From Selenomonadaceae bacterium (GTDB lineage: Bacteria > Bacillota > Negativicutes > Selenomonadales > Selenomonadaceae), in NCBI GenBank assembly GCA_017476005.1, contig JAFVEM010000075.1, forward strand, positions 1 through 64,000: a stretch of 64,000 nucleotides of DNA, in the 5' to 3' direction. The position numbers and the translations under genes were made by a program. The notes below the pieces were generated by a model that had not been told where the DNA came from, searched no databases, and was given only the letters and a program-made list of their open reading frames with translations. This document shows, piece after piece, positions 26,664 through 35,717 of this stretch (position 1 is its first letter; every line of letters begins with the position of its first letter).

Positions 26664-27086
26664 ATGAGTCGCAGTCAGGCGAGGGAGACAGCCTTGCAAG
26701 CCTTGTTCCAGCTGGATTTAAACCACGGGCAGGAGGGCGAGGCGGCCATGTATGAATCCTTGGCCTTGGATACGGCCGTAAGCGAGGCGCAAGGCGAGCT
26801 TACCGAGCAAGATACGGCATATCTTACGGCCGCAGTTCGCGGTACGCGTCGGCAGCTTGCCGCCATCGACGAGCTGATAGCCGCTGCGGCTAAAGGCTGG
26901 CGCCTGGAACGGATGGCTACGGTTGACCGCAATGTTTTGCGGTTGGCCGTTTACGAAATGCGGTTCGGCGAAGAACAGCTCAAAAAAGGTATCGCTATAA
27001 ACGAGGCGGTGAATCTGGCCAAGAAGTATGGCACGGATGATTCCGGCCGCTTCGTCAACGGCATTTTGAGTACCATTGCCAGATGA
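26664..27086 (+). CDS. nusB: Transcription antitermination factor NusB
   Basis: The 140-residue all-helical protein shows the NusB N-terminus (SRSQARETALQALFQLDL) and the conserved late block (MATVDRNVLRLAVYEMRF, EAVNLAKKYG, RFVNGIL). NusB with S10 binds boxA RNA and supports rRNA antitermination. It sits in its common Firmicutes position between asp23-type genes and xseA. Confidence 0.95.
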   Translation: MSRSQARETALQALFQLDLNHGQEGEAAMYESLALDTAVSEAQGELTEQDTAYLTAAVRGTRRQLAAIDELIAAAAKGWRLERMATVDRNVLRLAVYEMRFGEEQLKKGIAINEAVNLAKKYGTDDSGRFVNGILSTIAR

Positions 27087-27098
27087 TTCACGGCAAGT

Positions 27099-27122
27099 GC
27101 CAGACGGTGAGTCTGGCCTTTT
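27099..27122 (+). terminator. Weak terminator between nusB and xseA
   Basis: A 7-bp stem GCCAGAC/GTCTGGC has a 5-nt loop and is followed by CTTTTCTT. It probably gives partial termination. Confidence 0.5.
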
Positions 27123-27140
27123 CTTATAAAGGGGGAACCA

Positions 27141-28331
27141 ATGGCCATTCACAGCGTCAGCGAAGTGACGAAGTACATCAAGGAAAAATTCTCCCGGGAC
27201 GCGGCCTTGCAAGGAATCCTCCTGCGCGGCGAAGTTTCTAATTTCAAACGCTACCCTTCGGAACATTGTTATTTTACGTTAAAAGATGCCGGCGCCGCCC
27301 TAAAGTGCGTCATGTTTAAAAGCCGCGCTAGGTATCTGAAATTTGTCCCTAGGGATGGGATGCAAGTCATCGCCGAGGGACGCATCGAGGTCTATGAGCG
27401 AGACGGGGTTTATCAGCTCTATGTGGATAGTTTGGCGCCGGAGGGAACCGGGGCTTTGGCCATGGCCTTTGCCCAACTGAAAGAGAAACTTACGGCGGAA
27501 GGACTCTTTGCGCCGGAACACAAGCAGCCTATCCCCCCTTTTCCTCGCTGTATCGGTGTCGTCACTTCTTCTGCCGGCGCCGTCCTGCGCGATATTTACC
27601 GGGTGTCGAAAAGGCGTTTTCCCGGCGTTAAACTGGCGCTTTACCCGGTGGCGGTGCAGGGAGAAGGGGCGGCGGAGCAAATTGCCGCAGGTATCGCATT
27701 CTTTAACGCCAAATACCCGGTGGATGTACTCATTGTGGGCAGGGGCGGCGGCTCCTTGGAAGATTTGTGGGCTTTTAACGAAGAAATTGTGGTTCGCGCC
27801 ATTTTCGCTTCTAAGATACCGGTGATTTCGGCGGTGGGTCACGAAACGGATTTTACCTTGGCGGATTTCGTCAGCGACCTCAGAGCCGCTACGCCTTCCC
27901 AAGCGGCGGAACTGGCGGTGCCGGATAGAGCAGATTTAATCAGACAGGTGACTTCTCTTACCTCGCGCCTCACGGCGATTTCGCGGCGGCAGTTAGAGGC
28001 CAAGCGTCATCGTCTGCTGGCGGCCAGCCAAAGTTTTGTATTCACTCGGCCGGAACGCTTGCTGGAAAGCAAACAACAGCGGTTGGACATGGCTAGGATA
28101 CAACTTTTGCAACTGGCGAAGTCTCAGCTGAGTAGCAAGCGACATCGTTTGGACTTGGCCTTAAAGAAGCTGGATATGCTAAGTCCCACGAGAGTTTTGC
28201 GTCGCGGTTACGCCGCGCTTGAGGATGAGGGCGGCAAACCGATACATAGCGTAAGTCAGCTGGCGGTGGGGGATATTTTGGGTTTAATTTTAACCGACGG
28301 CCGGATAAGGGCGCGAGTGGCAGAAAAATAA
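27141..28331 (+). CDS. xseA: Exodeoxyribonuclease VII large subunit
   Basis: XseA with XseB forms exonuclease VII, which degrades single-stranded DNA from both ends. The 396-residue protein has an OB-fold N-terminus (about 1-100, GEVSNFKRYPSEHCYFTLKD), the catalytic core with GRGGGSLEDLWAFNEE and the HETDFTLADFVSDLRAATPSQAAE block, and a C-terminal helical region. xseB follows 14 nt downstream. Confidence 0.95.
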   Translation: MAIHSVSEVTKYIKEKFSRDAALQGILLRGEVSNFKRYPSEHCYFTLKDAGAALKCVMFKSRARYLKFVPRDGMQVIAEGRIEVYERDGVYQLYVDSLAPEGTGALAMAFAQLKEKLTAEGLFAPEHKQPIPPFPRCIGVVTSSAGAVLRDIYRVSKRRFPGVKLALYPVAVQGEGAAEQIAAGIAFFNAKYPVDVLIVGRGGGSLEDLWAFNEEIVVRAIFASKIPVISAVGHETDFTLADFVSDLRAATPSQAAELAVPDRADLIRQVTSLTSRLTAISRRQLEAKRHRLLAASQSFVFTRPERLLESKQQRLDMARIQLLQLAKSQLSSKRHRLDLALKKLDMLSPTRVLRRGYAALEDEGGKPIHSVSQLAVGDILGLILTDGRIRARVAEK

Positions 28332-28345
28332 AGGACGGCAGGATA

Positions 28346-28600
28346 ATGGCCAGAAAAAAAGAACCGATCTCGGAGGCAACCTTCGAGGAGTCCTTGGCGA
28401 ATTTAGAGGCGATAGTAAAAAAGCTGGAAGCCGGGGAGGCTAACCTAACGGATTTAATGCAAAGTTACGCCGAGGGCGTGGAACTAGCCAAGCGTTGTCT
28501 AACCGAGCTGGAAAAAGCCGAAAAGGCCATGGACATCGTGGTGGGCGAGGATAGTGGCAAAGTAACGGAAAAAGAACTCATTATCGAGGAAACAATATAA
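28346..28600 (+). CDS. xseB: Exodeoxyribonuclease VII small subunit
   Basis: The 84-residue two-helix protein has the XseB pattern FEESLANLEAIVKKLEAGEANL and the second helix AEGVELAKRCLTELEKAEK. Several copies coat the long helix of XseA. It lies directly after xseA. Confidence 0.92.
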   Translation: MARKKEPISEATFEESLANLEAIVKKLEAGEANLTDLMQSYAEGVELAKRCLTELEKAEKAMDIVVGEDSGKVTEKELIIEETI

Positions 28601-28645
28601 ATAAAAATCTATTAAGGGGTGCAGGGGAAATTATTTCCCCTGCAA
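28598..28645. repeat. Intergenic palindromic module before ispA
   Basis: TCTATTAAGGGGTGCAGGGG starts a module whose core is GCAGGGGAAATTATTTCCCCTGC. The same module occurs in inverted or direct form near 50303-50332, 52281-52312 and 62200. Confidence 0.65.
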
Positions 28646-28662
28646 AAAAGGGAGTGAGGGCA

Positions 28663-29550
28663 GTGGGAGATGAATGGCAACGGGAGTGGACGAGGCGGCA
28701 GGAACTTTTAGAGAATCATCTTTTGCAAGAATTAGGTCGCGGTGGGGTGATGAGCGAGACCCTCTACGATTCCATGAAATACAGTTTAATGGCCGGAGGG
28801 AAGAGATTGCGCCCCATTATGCTCATGGCGGCGGCGGATGCCGTAGGGGGCAGGGGGGATGATTTTGTTACCACCGGGTGCGCCATTGAAATGATCCACA
28901 CCTACTCACTGATTCACGACGACCTGCCGGCCATGGATAACGACGATTATCGCCGGGGAAAACTCACCAATCACAAGGTCTTTGGCGACGGCATAGCGGT
29001 GCTGGCCGGAGATGCTCTGCTGACTTTGGCCTTTGAGGTGATGACTCGGCAGGAAAAAGCCACGGACGCGATGATCGTCACGGTGGTAAAAGAGATGAGC
29101 GCAGCCGCCGGCGCTAACGGCATGGGAGGCGGACAAGTAGTTGATTTGGAGTCCGAGGGAAAACAAATCGACATGGAAACCCTGCGGCGGATGCATATGG
29201 GGAAAACCGGGGCTTTGTTTAGAGCGGCCATTCGATGCGGCGCCATTTTGGCCGGAGCCGACGAAGCGAAACTCAAGGCACTCACCACCTATGCGGATAA
29301 GTTTGGCCTCGCCTTTCAAATCACCGACGACATACTGGATTTTACGGGGGATGCGGCGGTAATCGGCAAACCCGTGGGCAGCGACGAACGGAATCATAAA
29401 TCCACCTATGTAACTTTGACCTCGCTCGCAACGGCGCAAAATTTGGCGCAAGAAACGGTGGCAGAGGCGGTGGCGGCCTTAAAAGATTTTGGCGGCGAGG
29501 CGGATTTTTTGCGAGAGCTGGTGGCCTATCTCGTAACGCGGAAAAAGTGA
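28663..29550 (+). CDS. ispA: Polyprenyl synthetase (farnesyl diphosphate synthase type)
   Basis: The 295-residue enzyme condenses DMAPP and IPP into short-chain prenyl diphosphates. It carries both aspartate-rich motifs: DDLPAMDND (first, with the short-chain pattern) and DDILD (second), as well as GGKRLRP. GTG 28663 is preferred, with GGGAG 8 nt upstream; an in-frame GTG at 28654 would abut that site. It is next to dxs, so isoprenoid precursor synthesis and chain elongation are clustered. Confidence 0.92.
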   Translation: MGDEWQREWTRRQELLENHLLQELGRGGVMSETLYDSMKYSLMAGGKRLRPIMLMAAADAVGGRGDDFVTTGCAIEMIHTYSLIHDDLPAMDNDDYRRGKLTNHKVFGDGIAVLAGDALLTLAFEVMTRQEKATDAMIVTVVKEMSAAAGANGMGGGQVVDLESEGKQIDMETLRRMHMGKTGALFRAAIRCGAILAGADEAKLKALTTYADKFGLAFQITDDILDFTGDAAVIGKPVGSDERNHKSTYVTLTSLATAQNLAQETVAEAVAALKDFGGEADFLRELVAYLVTRKK

Positions 29551-29553
29551 CGG

Positions 29554-31461
29554 GTGAAGACAGTGAAGCGAATATTGGAACTAATTGACAGCCCGGCCGA
29601 GTTAAAGAGATTGGGCGTGGCTGAGCTTACGCGACTCGCCGCCGAACTTCGCGAGTACATTATCGCCGTGGTGTCGCAAAACGGAGGGCATTTGGCGCCC
29701 AGTTTGGGGACGGTGGAGCTGACCTTGGCGCTCCACAGCGTCTATAACTCGCCGCGAGATAAAATCGTGTGGGACGTGGGACATCAAGCCTACGCCCATA
29801 AAATTCTCACCGGGCGGCGAGAAGCATTTCGGAATTTGCGCCAAAAGGACGGGATCACCGGTTTTCCCAAACGCAAAGAATCCCCCCACGACGCTTTTGG
29901 GGTTGGCCACGCCAGCACCTCCATTTCGGCGGCCTTGGGACTGGCCATCGCGCGAGATCTCAGGGGAGAAAAAAGTCACGTTGTAGCCGTCATCGGCGAC
30001 GGCGCCCTCACCGGCGGCGAAGCCTTTGAAGCCTTGAATCATGCCGGGGATTTGGGCAAAAATTTGGTGGTAGTCCTAAACGACAACGCCATGTCCATTG
30101 ACAAAAACGTGGGCGCCCTCTCCGAATATCTGTCCCAAGTGCGCTTAACCCCCAAGTATATCAAGGCCAAACGGGACGTGGAGAGCCTTATTTTAAGTAT
30201 TCCCCACATCGGGGACAGGGTTTTGCGGACGGCCAGCCAAATAAAAGACGGGGTGCGCTCCGCTCTCATTCCCGGTTCCCTGTTTGAGGAAATGGGGTTC
30301 CACTATGTAGGGCCTTTGGACGGTCACAATATCGAACTAATGCTGGAGGTTTTCGCCAAAGTTCGGAGCATGACGGGGCCGATCTTGGTACACGTTCATA
30401 CCAAGAAGGGCAAGGGGTATCTGCCGGCGGAAATTTCCCCCGACGCTTTCCACGGCATCGGCGCTTTTGAAGTGGCTACCGGCAAGGCCGTTAAAAGCTG
30501 TACAGTCCCCACCTATACCCAAATATTCGGGGATACCTTGGTGGAATTGGGTGAGAAAAATGAAAAGCTGGTGGCCATTACGGCGGCTATGCCTACTGGT
30601 ACCGGCCTTAAAAAATTCGGCGAGCTTTTTCCCCAGCGTTTTTTCGACGTGGGTATCGCCGAAGAACACGCGGTGACTTTGGCCGCAGGGCTTGCCGCCG
30701 GGGGAGCGCGGCCGGTGGCGGCCATTTACTCCACTTTTTTGCAACGCGCCTACGACCAGATTCTCCATGACGTGTGTCTGCAAAATTTGCCGGTGACGCT
30801 GTGTTTGGACAGAGCCGGAATCGTCGGCGAAGACGGCGCTACTCATCACGGGGTGTTTGATTTATCCTATTTGCGACACATTCCCCATTTATCCCTCCTC
30901 GCTCCCAAAGACGAAAACGAGCTGAGGCAAATGCTGAAAGCGGCGATAGAGCGCGAAGCGCCCGTCGCTATTCGCTACCCTCGCGGCGCGGGCTTGGGGG
31001 TAAAGGTACAAATGGAATTTCAGCCGCTTCCTTGGGGCAAAGCGGAAATTCTTGAAGGCGAAGGCGACATAGCTTTCCTCGCCATCGGCTCCATGGTGCA
31101 TACCGCCGAGGTATGCGCCGCCCGGTTAAGGGAACAGGGTCTGACCGTCCGGGTGGCCAATATGCGTTTTGTGAAGCCGCTGGACGAAGAACTGATAAAA
31201 AAATGGGCGACGGAAACCAAAGGCATAGTCACCCTAGAGGAAAATATTTTGGCCGGCGGTTTCGGTTCGGCTGTTTTGGAAACCCTACAGGGCGCCGGAA
31301 TAAATTTGCCGGTATTGCGCTTTGGCATCGGGGATGATTTTGTGGAGCAGGGGACGCGGCAAGAACTTTTCGCCCAGTGCGGCTTGCTGCCGGAACAAAT
31401 TGTGGAAAAAGTGTTGGCCATGATGGGGGCAAGAACGGGAGACGAAAATGGGGCAGGGTAA
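29554..31461 (+). CDS. dxs: 1-deoxy-D-xylulose-5-phosphate synthase
   Basis: DXS condenses pyruvate with glyceraldehyde 3-phosphate using thiamine diphosphate, the entry to the MEP isoprenoid pathway. The 635-residue protein shows HLAPSLGTVELTLALH, the ThDP/Mg motif GDGALTGGEAFEALNHAG, and the transketolase pyrimidine-binding domain with DVGIAEEHAVTLAAGLA. It starts 3 nt after the ispA stop, at GTG 29554. Its end overlaps tlyA by 14 bp. Confidence 0.95.
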   Translation: MKTVKRILELIDSPAELKRLGVAELTRLAAELREYIIAVVSQNGGHLAPSLGTVELTLALHSVYNSPRDKIVWDVGHQAYAHKILTGRREAFRNLRQKDGITGFPKRKESPHDAFGVGHASTSISAALGLAIARDLRGEKSHVVAVIGDGALTGGEAFEALNHAGDLGKNLVVVLNDNAMSIDKNVGALSEYLSQVRLTPKYIKAKRDVESLILSIPHIGDRVLRTASQIKDGVRSALIPGSLFEEMGFHYVGPLDGHNIELMLEVFAKVRSMTGPILVHVHTKKGKGYLPAEISPDAFHGIGAFEVATGKAVKSCTVPTYTQIFGDTLVELGEKNEKLVAITAAMPTGTGLKKFGELFPQRFFDVGIAEEHAVTLAAGLAAGGARPVAAIYSTFLQRAYDQILHDVCLQNLPVTLCLDRAGIVGEDGATHHGVFDLSYLRHIPHLSLLAPKDENELRQMLKAAIEREAPVAIRYPRGAGLGVKVQMEFQPLPWGKAEILEGEGDIAFLAIGSMVHTAEVCAARLREQGLTVRVANMRFVKPLDEELIKKWATETKGIVTLEENILAGGFGSAVLETLQGAGINLPVLRFGIGDDFVEQGTRQELFAQCGLLPEQIVEKVLAMMGARTGDENGAG

Positions 31462-32257
31462 AGAGCGGCTGGATGTCCTCTTGGTTGAGCGAGGGTTAGT
31501 TTCCAGCCGCGAACGCGCCAAAAGCCTCATCATGGCCGGCAACGTCTTGGTGAACGAACAGAAGATTGACAAAGCCGGGACGCAAGTGCCGCTTACCGCT
31601 AACATCAGGATTTTGGGGCAAGATATGCCCTTCGTCAGTCGCGGCGGTTTTAAACTGGCTAAAGCCGTGCAATATTTTCACCTTGACCTCAAGGATAAGA
31701 TTGCCATGGACGTAGGCGCCTCTACCGGCGGTTTCACCGACTGTATGCTCCAGCACGGCGCGAAAAAGGTCTATGCCATCGACGTGGGCTACGGCCAGCT
31801 GGCTTGGAAACTCCGCAGTGACGAACGAGTGGTCAACATGGAACGCACTAACATTCGCCACGTCGCCCCGGAAATGTTGCCGGAGAAGCCTACGTTTGTT
31901 TCCATCGACGTGGCTTTTATCTCCCTGACCAAGGTTTTGCCTACCGTCATTACTCTGCTGGCCGAGCAATATGAAATTGTAGCCCTCATTAAGCCCCAGT
32001 TTGAAGCCGGCAAAGAACGCGTGGGCAAAAAAGGCGTAGTTCGCGACCCTAAAGTTCACATTGACGTTATCGCCGGCGTCGCGAATTTTTGCCGGGAGCT
32101 TTCTTTAGCGCCGCGAGATTTGACCTACTCGCCGGTTAAGGGGCCGGAGGGGAATATCGAGTATCTTATTTATCTCACGCCGCAGGGCGAGGATGGAGTA
32201 ACCGTCGAAGAAATTGAGGCCACAGTAAAGGAAGCACACGAGACATTAAGGGGCTGA
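31448..32257 (+). CDS. tlyA: TlyA-family rRNA 2'-O-methyltransferase
   Basis: The 269-residue protein has an N-terminal S4 RNA-binding domain (RLDVLLVERGLVSSRERAK) and an FtsJ-like SAM domain (AMDVGASTGGFTDCMLQHGA). Family members methylate 16S and/or 23S rRNA cytidines, and the presence of TlyA affects capreomycin sensitivity in some bacteria. Its ATG lies inside the end of dxs. Confidence 0.9.
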   Translation: MGQGKERLDVLLVERGLVSSRERAKSLIMAGNVLVNEQKIDKAGTQVPLTANIRILGQDMPFVSRGGFKLAKAVQYFHLDLKDKIAMDVGASTGGFTDCMLQHGAKKVYAIDVGYGQLAWKLRSDERVVNMERTNIRHVAPEMLPEKPTFVSIDVAFISLTKVLPTVITLLAEQYEIVALIKPQFEAGKERVGKKGVVRDPKVHIDVIAGVANFCRELSLAPRDLTYSPVKGPEGNIEYLIYLTPQGEDGVTVEEIEATVKEAHETLRG

Positions 32258-32261
32258 TTTC

Positions 32262-33110
32262 ATGCTTAAACTGGGGATCTTTCCCAACGTCAACAAGGAA
32301 CGCGCCAAAGAGGTTTTAGCGCGCATCTTTACTTTTTGCGCCGCTTGGGATATTAAGCTGTATCTCCCCTTGGACGAATCTCGGTATTTCGACTGCGAAG
32401 CCTATGGGGTGGAGGATATGGCCGAAATTCCCCTAGACATTGCCTTGAGCATCGGCGGCGACGGTACTCTTTTAGGGGTATGCCGTAGGCTTTCAGCCAA
32501 GGCAGTGCCGGTATGCGGCGTTAACCTCGGCACTTTGGGGTTTATGGCCGACATAGAACTTACGGAACTGGAGAATAAGCTGGAAAAAATCTGTCGCGGC
32601 GATTATCGACTGGAGGAAAGGTTGCTGCTGGCCGGATATGTGCGAGACGGAGGCGGCAAAGAGCGATTTTTGGGCAGCGCCATCAACGACGTGGTGGTGA
32701 CCAAAGGGGGGCTGGCGCGAATGCTCCACTTGGGGCTGAGCCTGAATCAGCAACATTTTTTAGACTTAAAGGCCGACGGCATCATTGTTTCTTCTCCCAC
32801 CGGCTCCACGGCCTATTCCCTGTCGGCGGGCGGCCCCATTTTAAATCCCAATATTCGCGCCCTCCTCGTAACGCCGATTTGCGCCCACAGCTTTAATATG
32901 CGCCCCTTGGTGGTGGATGAAAACGATGTGATTCACATTCACATTGCCGCCGTCCATCAGGATATTTTGGTGACCTTCGACGGCCAAGAAAGTTATCGGC
33001 TACTCCCCGGGGATGAGGTTATCGTGCGTAAATCCCTTTATACCGCCAAGATAATTAAATTCGAGGACAAGGACTATTATCAGTTGCTCCGTACCAAGCT
33101 CTGGCAATGA
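32262..33110 (+). CDS. nadK: NAD kinase
   Basis: The 282-residue enzyme phosphorylates NAD to NADP. It has the GGDGTLL motif (about 67-73), NLGTLGF, and the second conserved block SSPTGSTAYSLSAGGPI. It begins 4 nt after tlyA and belongs to the classical tlyA-nadK-argR-recN order. Confidence 0.95.
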   Translation: MLKLGIFPNVNKERAKEVLARIFTFCAAWDIKLYLPLDESRYFDCEAYGVEDMAEIPLDIALSIGGDGTLLGVCRRLSAKAVPVCGVNLGTLGFMADIELTELENKLEKICRGDYRLEERLLLAGYVRDGGGKERFLGSAINDVVVTKGGLARMLHLGLSLNQQHFLDLKADGIIVSSPTGSTAYSLSAGGPILNPNIRALLVTPICAHSFNMRPLVVDENDVIHIHIAAVHQDILVTFDGQESYRLLPGDEVIVRKSLYTAKIIKFEDKDYYQLLRTKLWQ

Positions 33111-33140
33111 GCTAAAGCAATAAGGCGAGGTGAGGCTAGG

Positions 33141-33620
33141 TTGAAGCAACGCAGACAGGCGAAGATCAAGGCCATTATCGAAAGCGAGATTATCGAAACC
33201 CAAGATGAACTCGCCGCTGCCCTCCGCGCACGAGATTTTGACGTAACTCAGGCCACCGTGTCCCGGGATATAAGAGAAATGAAGCTCGTAAAGATGGCCA
33301 CGGCGGAGGGACGCTACCGCTATGCCACCCCAGAAAGTCAAGGGCTGAATTTGGCGGCGCATCGCTTGCAGGGTTTATTGCGAGATATGGTCATAAGCCT
33401 TTTCCCCAGCGAAAATCTTATCCTCATCAAGACTTTGCCCGGCGCGGCCGGAGTGGTAGCCGCAGCCATAGATCAAGCCAAACTCAAAGACGTCATGGGT
33501 ACCGTGGCCGGGCATGATACCCTGTTGGCCGTCATCAAAACTAAAACAGCGGTGGCCGCAGTGCTGACCAAACTGGAGAATATGCGCGAAATGAACGACG
33601 CAGAACAGAAAGCAGAATAG
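33141..33620 (+). CDS. argR: Arginine repressor
   Basis: The 159-residue regulator has an N-terminal winged helix (QAKIKAIIESEIIETQDELAAALRARDFDVTQATVSRDI) and a C-terminal hexamerisation and arginine-binding domain (GTVAGHDTLL). Arginine-bound ArgR controls arginine biosynthesis or catabolism. It starts with TTG, with GAGGTGAG upstream. Confidence 0.92.
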   Translation: MKQRRQAKIKAIIESEIIETQDELAAALRARDFDVTQATVSRDIREMKLVKMATAEGRYRYATPESQGLNLAAHRLQGLLRDMVISLFPSENLILIKTLPGAAGVVAAAIDQAKLKDVMGTVAGHDTLLAVIKTKTAVAAVLTKLENMREMNDAEQKAE

Positions 33621-33631
33621 GAAGTAAAGGG

Positions 33632-35344
33632 ATGTTAAAATCACTGACCGTATGGAATTTTGCCCTTTTGGAACAGGTACGAGTGGAATTTGACCAAGGA
33701 CTCAATATTTTAACCGGGGAAACCGGCGCCGGAAAATCGATTTTAATAGACGCCCTAGGCGCTGTTTTAGGGGGACGACTCTCCACGGAGGCCATTCGCA
33801 CCGGTGCAGAGTGGCTCAGGGTGGAAGGCGTGTTTGCGCCGGGGGAAAATTCTCCCGTTCGTCGCCTCATGGAGGAGCAAGCCATTGACGAAGGGGACGG
33901 CACGCTCATTATTGTCAGACAAATAACCAAGGCCGGACGCTCCTCCGTTTTGGTAAATGGTTGTCATGTGACCCTCGCGGTGCTGAAGCGTCTGGGACGA
34001 GAACTTATAGATATTCACGGGCAAAACGAAAATTTGTCCCTTCTCAAGGAAACCACGCAATTTAAACTCCTCGATAACAGCGACGCAGCCATAGCCGAGG
34101 CGCTTACCGCTTATCGCGCCCAGTACGAAACTTGGTCGGCGAAGGTACAGGAACTCAAAGGCCGTGAAGCCTCCGCCGCCGAAAACGCCCAACGGCTGGA
34201 TATGCTGAACTGGCAGGACAAGGAAATTTCCGAGGCCAAATTGAAAGAAAAGGAAGATGAGGAGCTGGCGGCGGATATTCGCCGCCTATCCCATGGCGAA
34301 AAAATTGTAGGCAGCGTGCAGGACGCGCATCGGCTTTTGGAGGGAATGGGCAGAGATGGCGGTGTCATGACAAGCCTTTCCCAAATAAAAAAAGACCTAG
34401 AGGAAGTGAGCCGTTTTGACGACGGACTAAATAATTCCCTCAAGATGGTAAGCGAGGCTGCGGTGATGCTACAAGAAGCCTCCTACGAAATCAGAGACTA
34501 CGGCGAAGGACTGGATTTTGATCCCCAAAAACTCGATGCCCTGCAAGCGCGTATGGACGTTATTTATAAGCTGGGCAAAAAATACGGCGCCACGGTAGCC
34601 GACATCTTAAAGCATCACCAAAAAGTCCGCGAGGAGCTTGCGGCGCTGGAAAATTATGACGAGGACATCGCCGCCCTCAAGGAGGAGGTTAAGGTCGCCG
34701 CTACCAATTTAGCGGCCAAGGCCGAAAAACTCACGGACGCCAGAACCAAAGCGGCGCAAAAATTATCCGCCGCTTTAGGTAGCGAGCTAAAATCTCTGGG
34801 GATGCCCAAAGCCAAACTTTCCTTAGCGCTAACCCCCCTGAAGGATTTTTCGGTGAGTGGACGAGACGAACTCACCATCAATTTTTCCGCCAATCCCGGC
34901 GAAGCGCCAAAACCCTTGCAAAAAGTAGCCTCCGGCGGCGAGCTTTCGAGGATTGCGCTGGCGGTGAAGTCCGTGTCTGCCGCTCAAGGGGACGGGGCGG
35001 ACGCCATGGTATTTGACGAAATTGATACGGGGATAGGCGGTCGCACGGCGCAAATGGTAGCCGAGCGCATTGCCACCGTAGCCAAATACAAGCAGGTTCT
35101 GTGCATAACTCACTTGCCCCAAATTGCCTGTATGGCGGATGTGCATCTCTACATTGCCAAGACTTCTCAAGGAGACAAAACCACCACCCAAGTGGCCCGT
35201 CTCACCGAATCCATGGCCGTCAGCGAAATCGCCAGAATGGCCTCGGGAGCCGATGCCACGGCGGCATCCCTAGACAATGCGCGAGAAATGCTCAGTCATG
35301 CTAAGATGTTTAAAGGACGGAACATAAAAAAAGCCCCCTCGTAG
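33632..35344 (+). CDS. recN: DNA repair ATPase RecN
   Basis: The 570-residue SMC-like protein has Walker A GETGAGKSILIDAL near residue 30, long coiled coils (about 160-360), the signature LQKVASGGELSRIALAVK, and Walker B MVFDEIDTGIGG. RecN acts at double-strand breaks. It is the last gene of the housekeeping run; a short C/G-rich inverted repeat spans its stop. Confidence 0.95.
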   Translation: MLKSLTVWNFALLEQVRVEFDQGLNILTGETGAGKSILIDALGAVLGGRLSTEAIRTGAEWLRVEGVFAPGENSPVRRLMEEQAIDEGDGTLIIVRQITKAGRSSVLVNGCHVTLAVLKRLGRELIDIHGQNENLSLLKETTQFKLLDNSDAAIAEALTAYRAQYETWSAKVQELKGREASAAENAQRLDMLNWQDKEISEAKLKEKEDEELAADIRRLSHGEKIVGSVQDAHRLLEGMGRDGGVMTSLSQIKKDLEEVSRFDDGLNNSLKMVSEAAVMLQEASYEIRDYGEGLDFDPQKLDALQARMDVIYKLGKKYGATVADILKHHQKVREELAALENYDEDIAALKEEVKVAATNLAAKAEKLTDARTKAAQKLSAALGSELKSLGMPKAKLSLALTPLKDFSVSGRDELTINFSANPGEAPKPLQKVASGGELSRIALAVKSVSAAQGDGADAMVFDEIDTGIGGRTAQMVAERIATVAKYKQVLCITHLPQIACMADVHLYIAKTSQGDKTTTQVARLTESMAVSEIARMASGADATAASLDNAREMLSHAKMFKGRNIKKAPS

Positions 35345-35717
35345 GTGGGGGGACAGCCCCGGCTTCTCACACCACAGGATAACAATGCTTTATGCATACA
35401 AGTCCAAGTCCGTTGGACGAAGGGGAGGCGCCTTATCCGCTCAAAGGGTTCGTACTCGCACACGTTCGTTTCATAAAGTTGTCAGATATTTTCTGAATCC
35501 CCGTGAACAAAGGGCTGTAGAAAAGGTGATAGCTGATTCAAAGTCAGCTTACATGATTTCCGCAATATGTTCTTTAGACTGCTCAGCCCAGAAAGGACAA
35601 GGAACAGATTTGAATTGTATCATTTTGATAAACAATTCTATGAAACGAACGTGGCTTTTGTCCTTCTATGTGAGTAAAATTATACGAAAAACACCAAACA
35701 GAAACGAGTAGAGAAAA
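35345..35717. other. 373-bp gap without a recognised gene
   Basis: This stretch is more A/T-rich than its neighbours. A 108-codon plus-strand frame (35385-35711) has no ribosome-binding site or recognisable domain and is not called. A small hairpin AGCTGA/TCAGCT lies near 35530. The last 60 bp contain a plausible promoter for the two-component system. Confidence 0.6.
35658..35686 (+). promoter_or_regulatory. Possible promoter of the two-component system
   Basis: TTGTCC (35658-35663) and TATACG (35681-35686) are separated by 17 bp. The start codon lies only 31 bp after the -10. Confidence 0.4.

Noticed and set aside
35385-35711. 108-codon plus-strand frame before the two-component system
   Set aside because: No ribosome-binding site, no domain and unusual composition; the region contains a probable promoter for the next gene.
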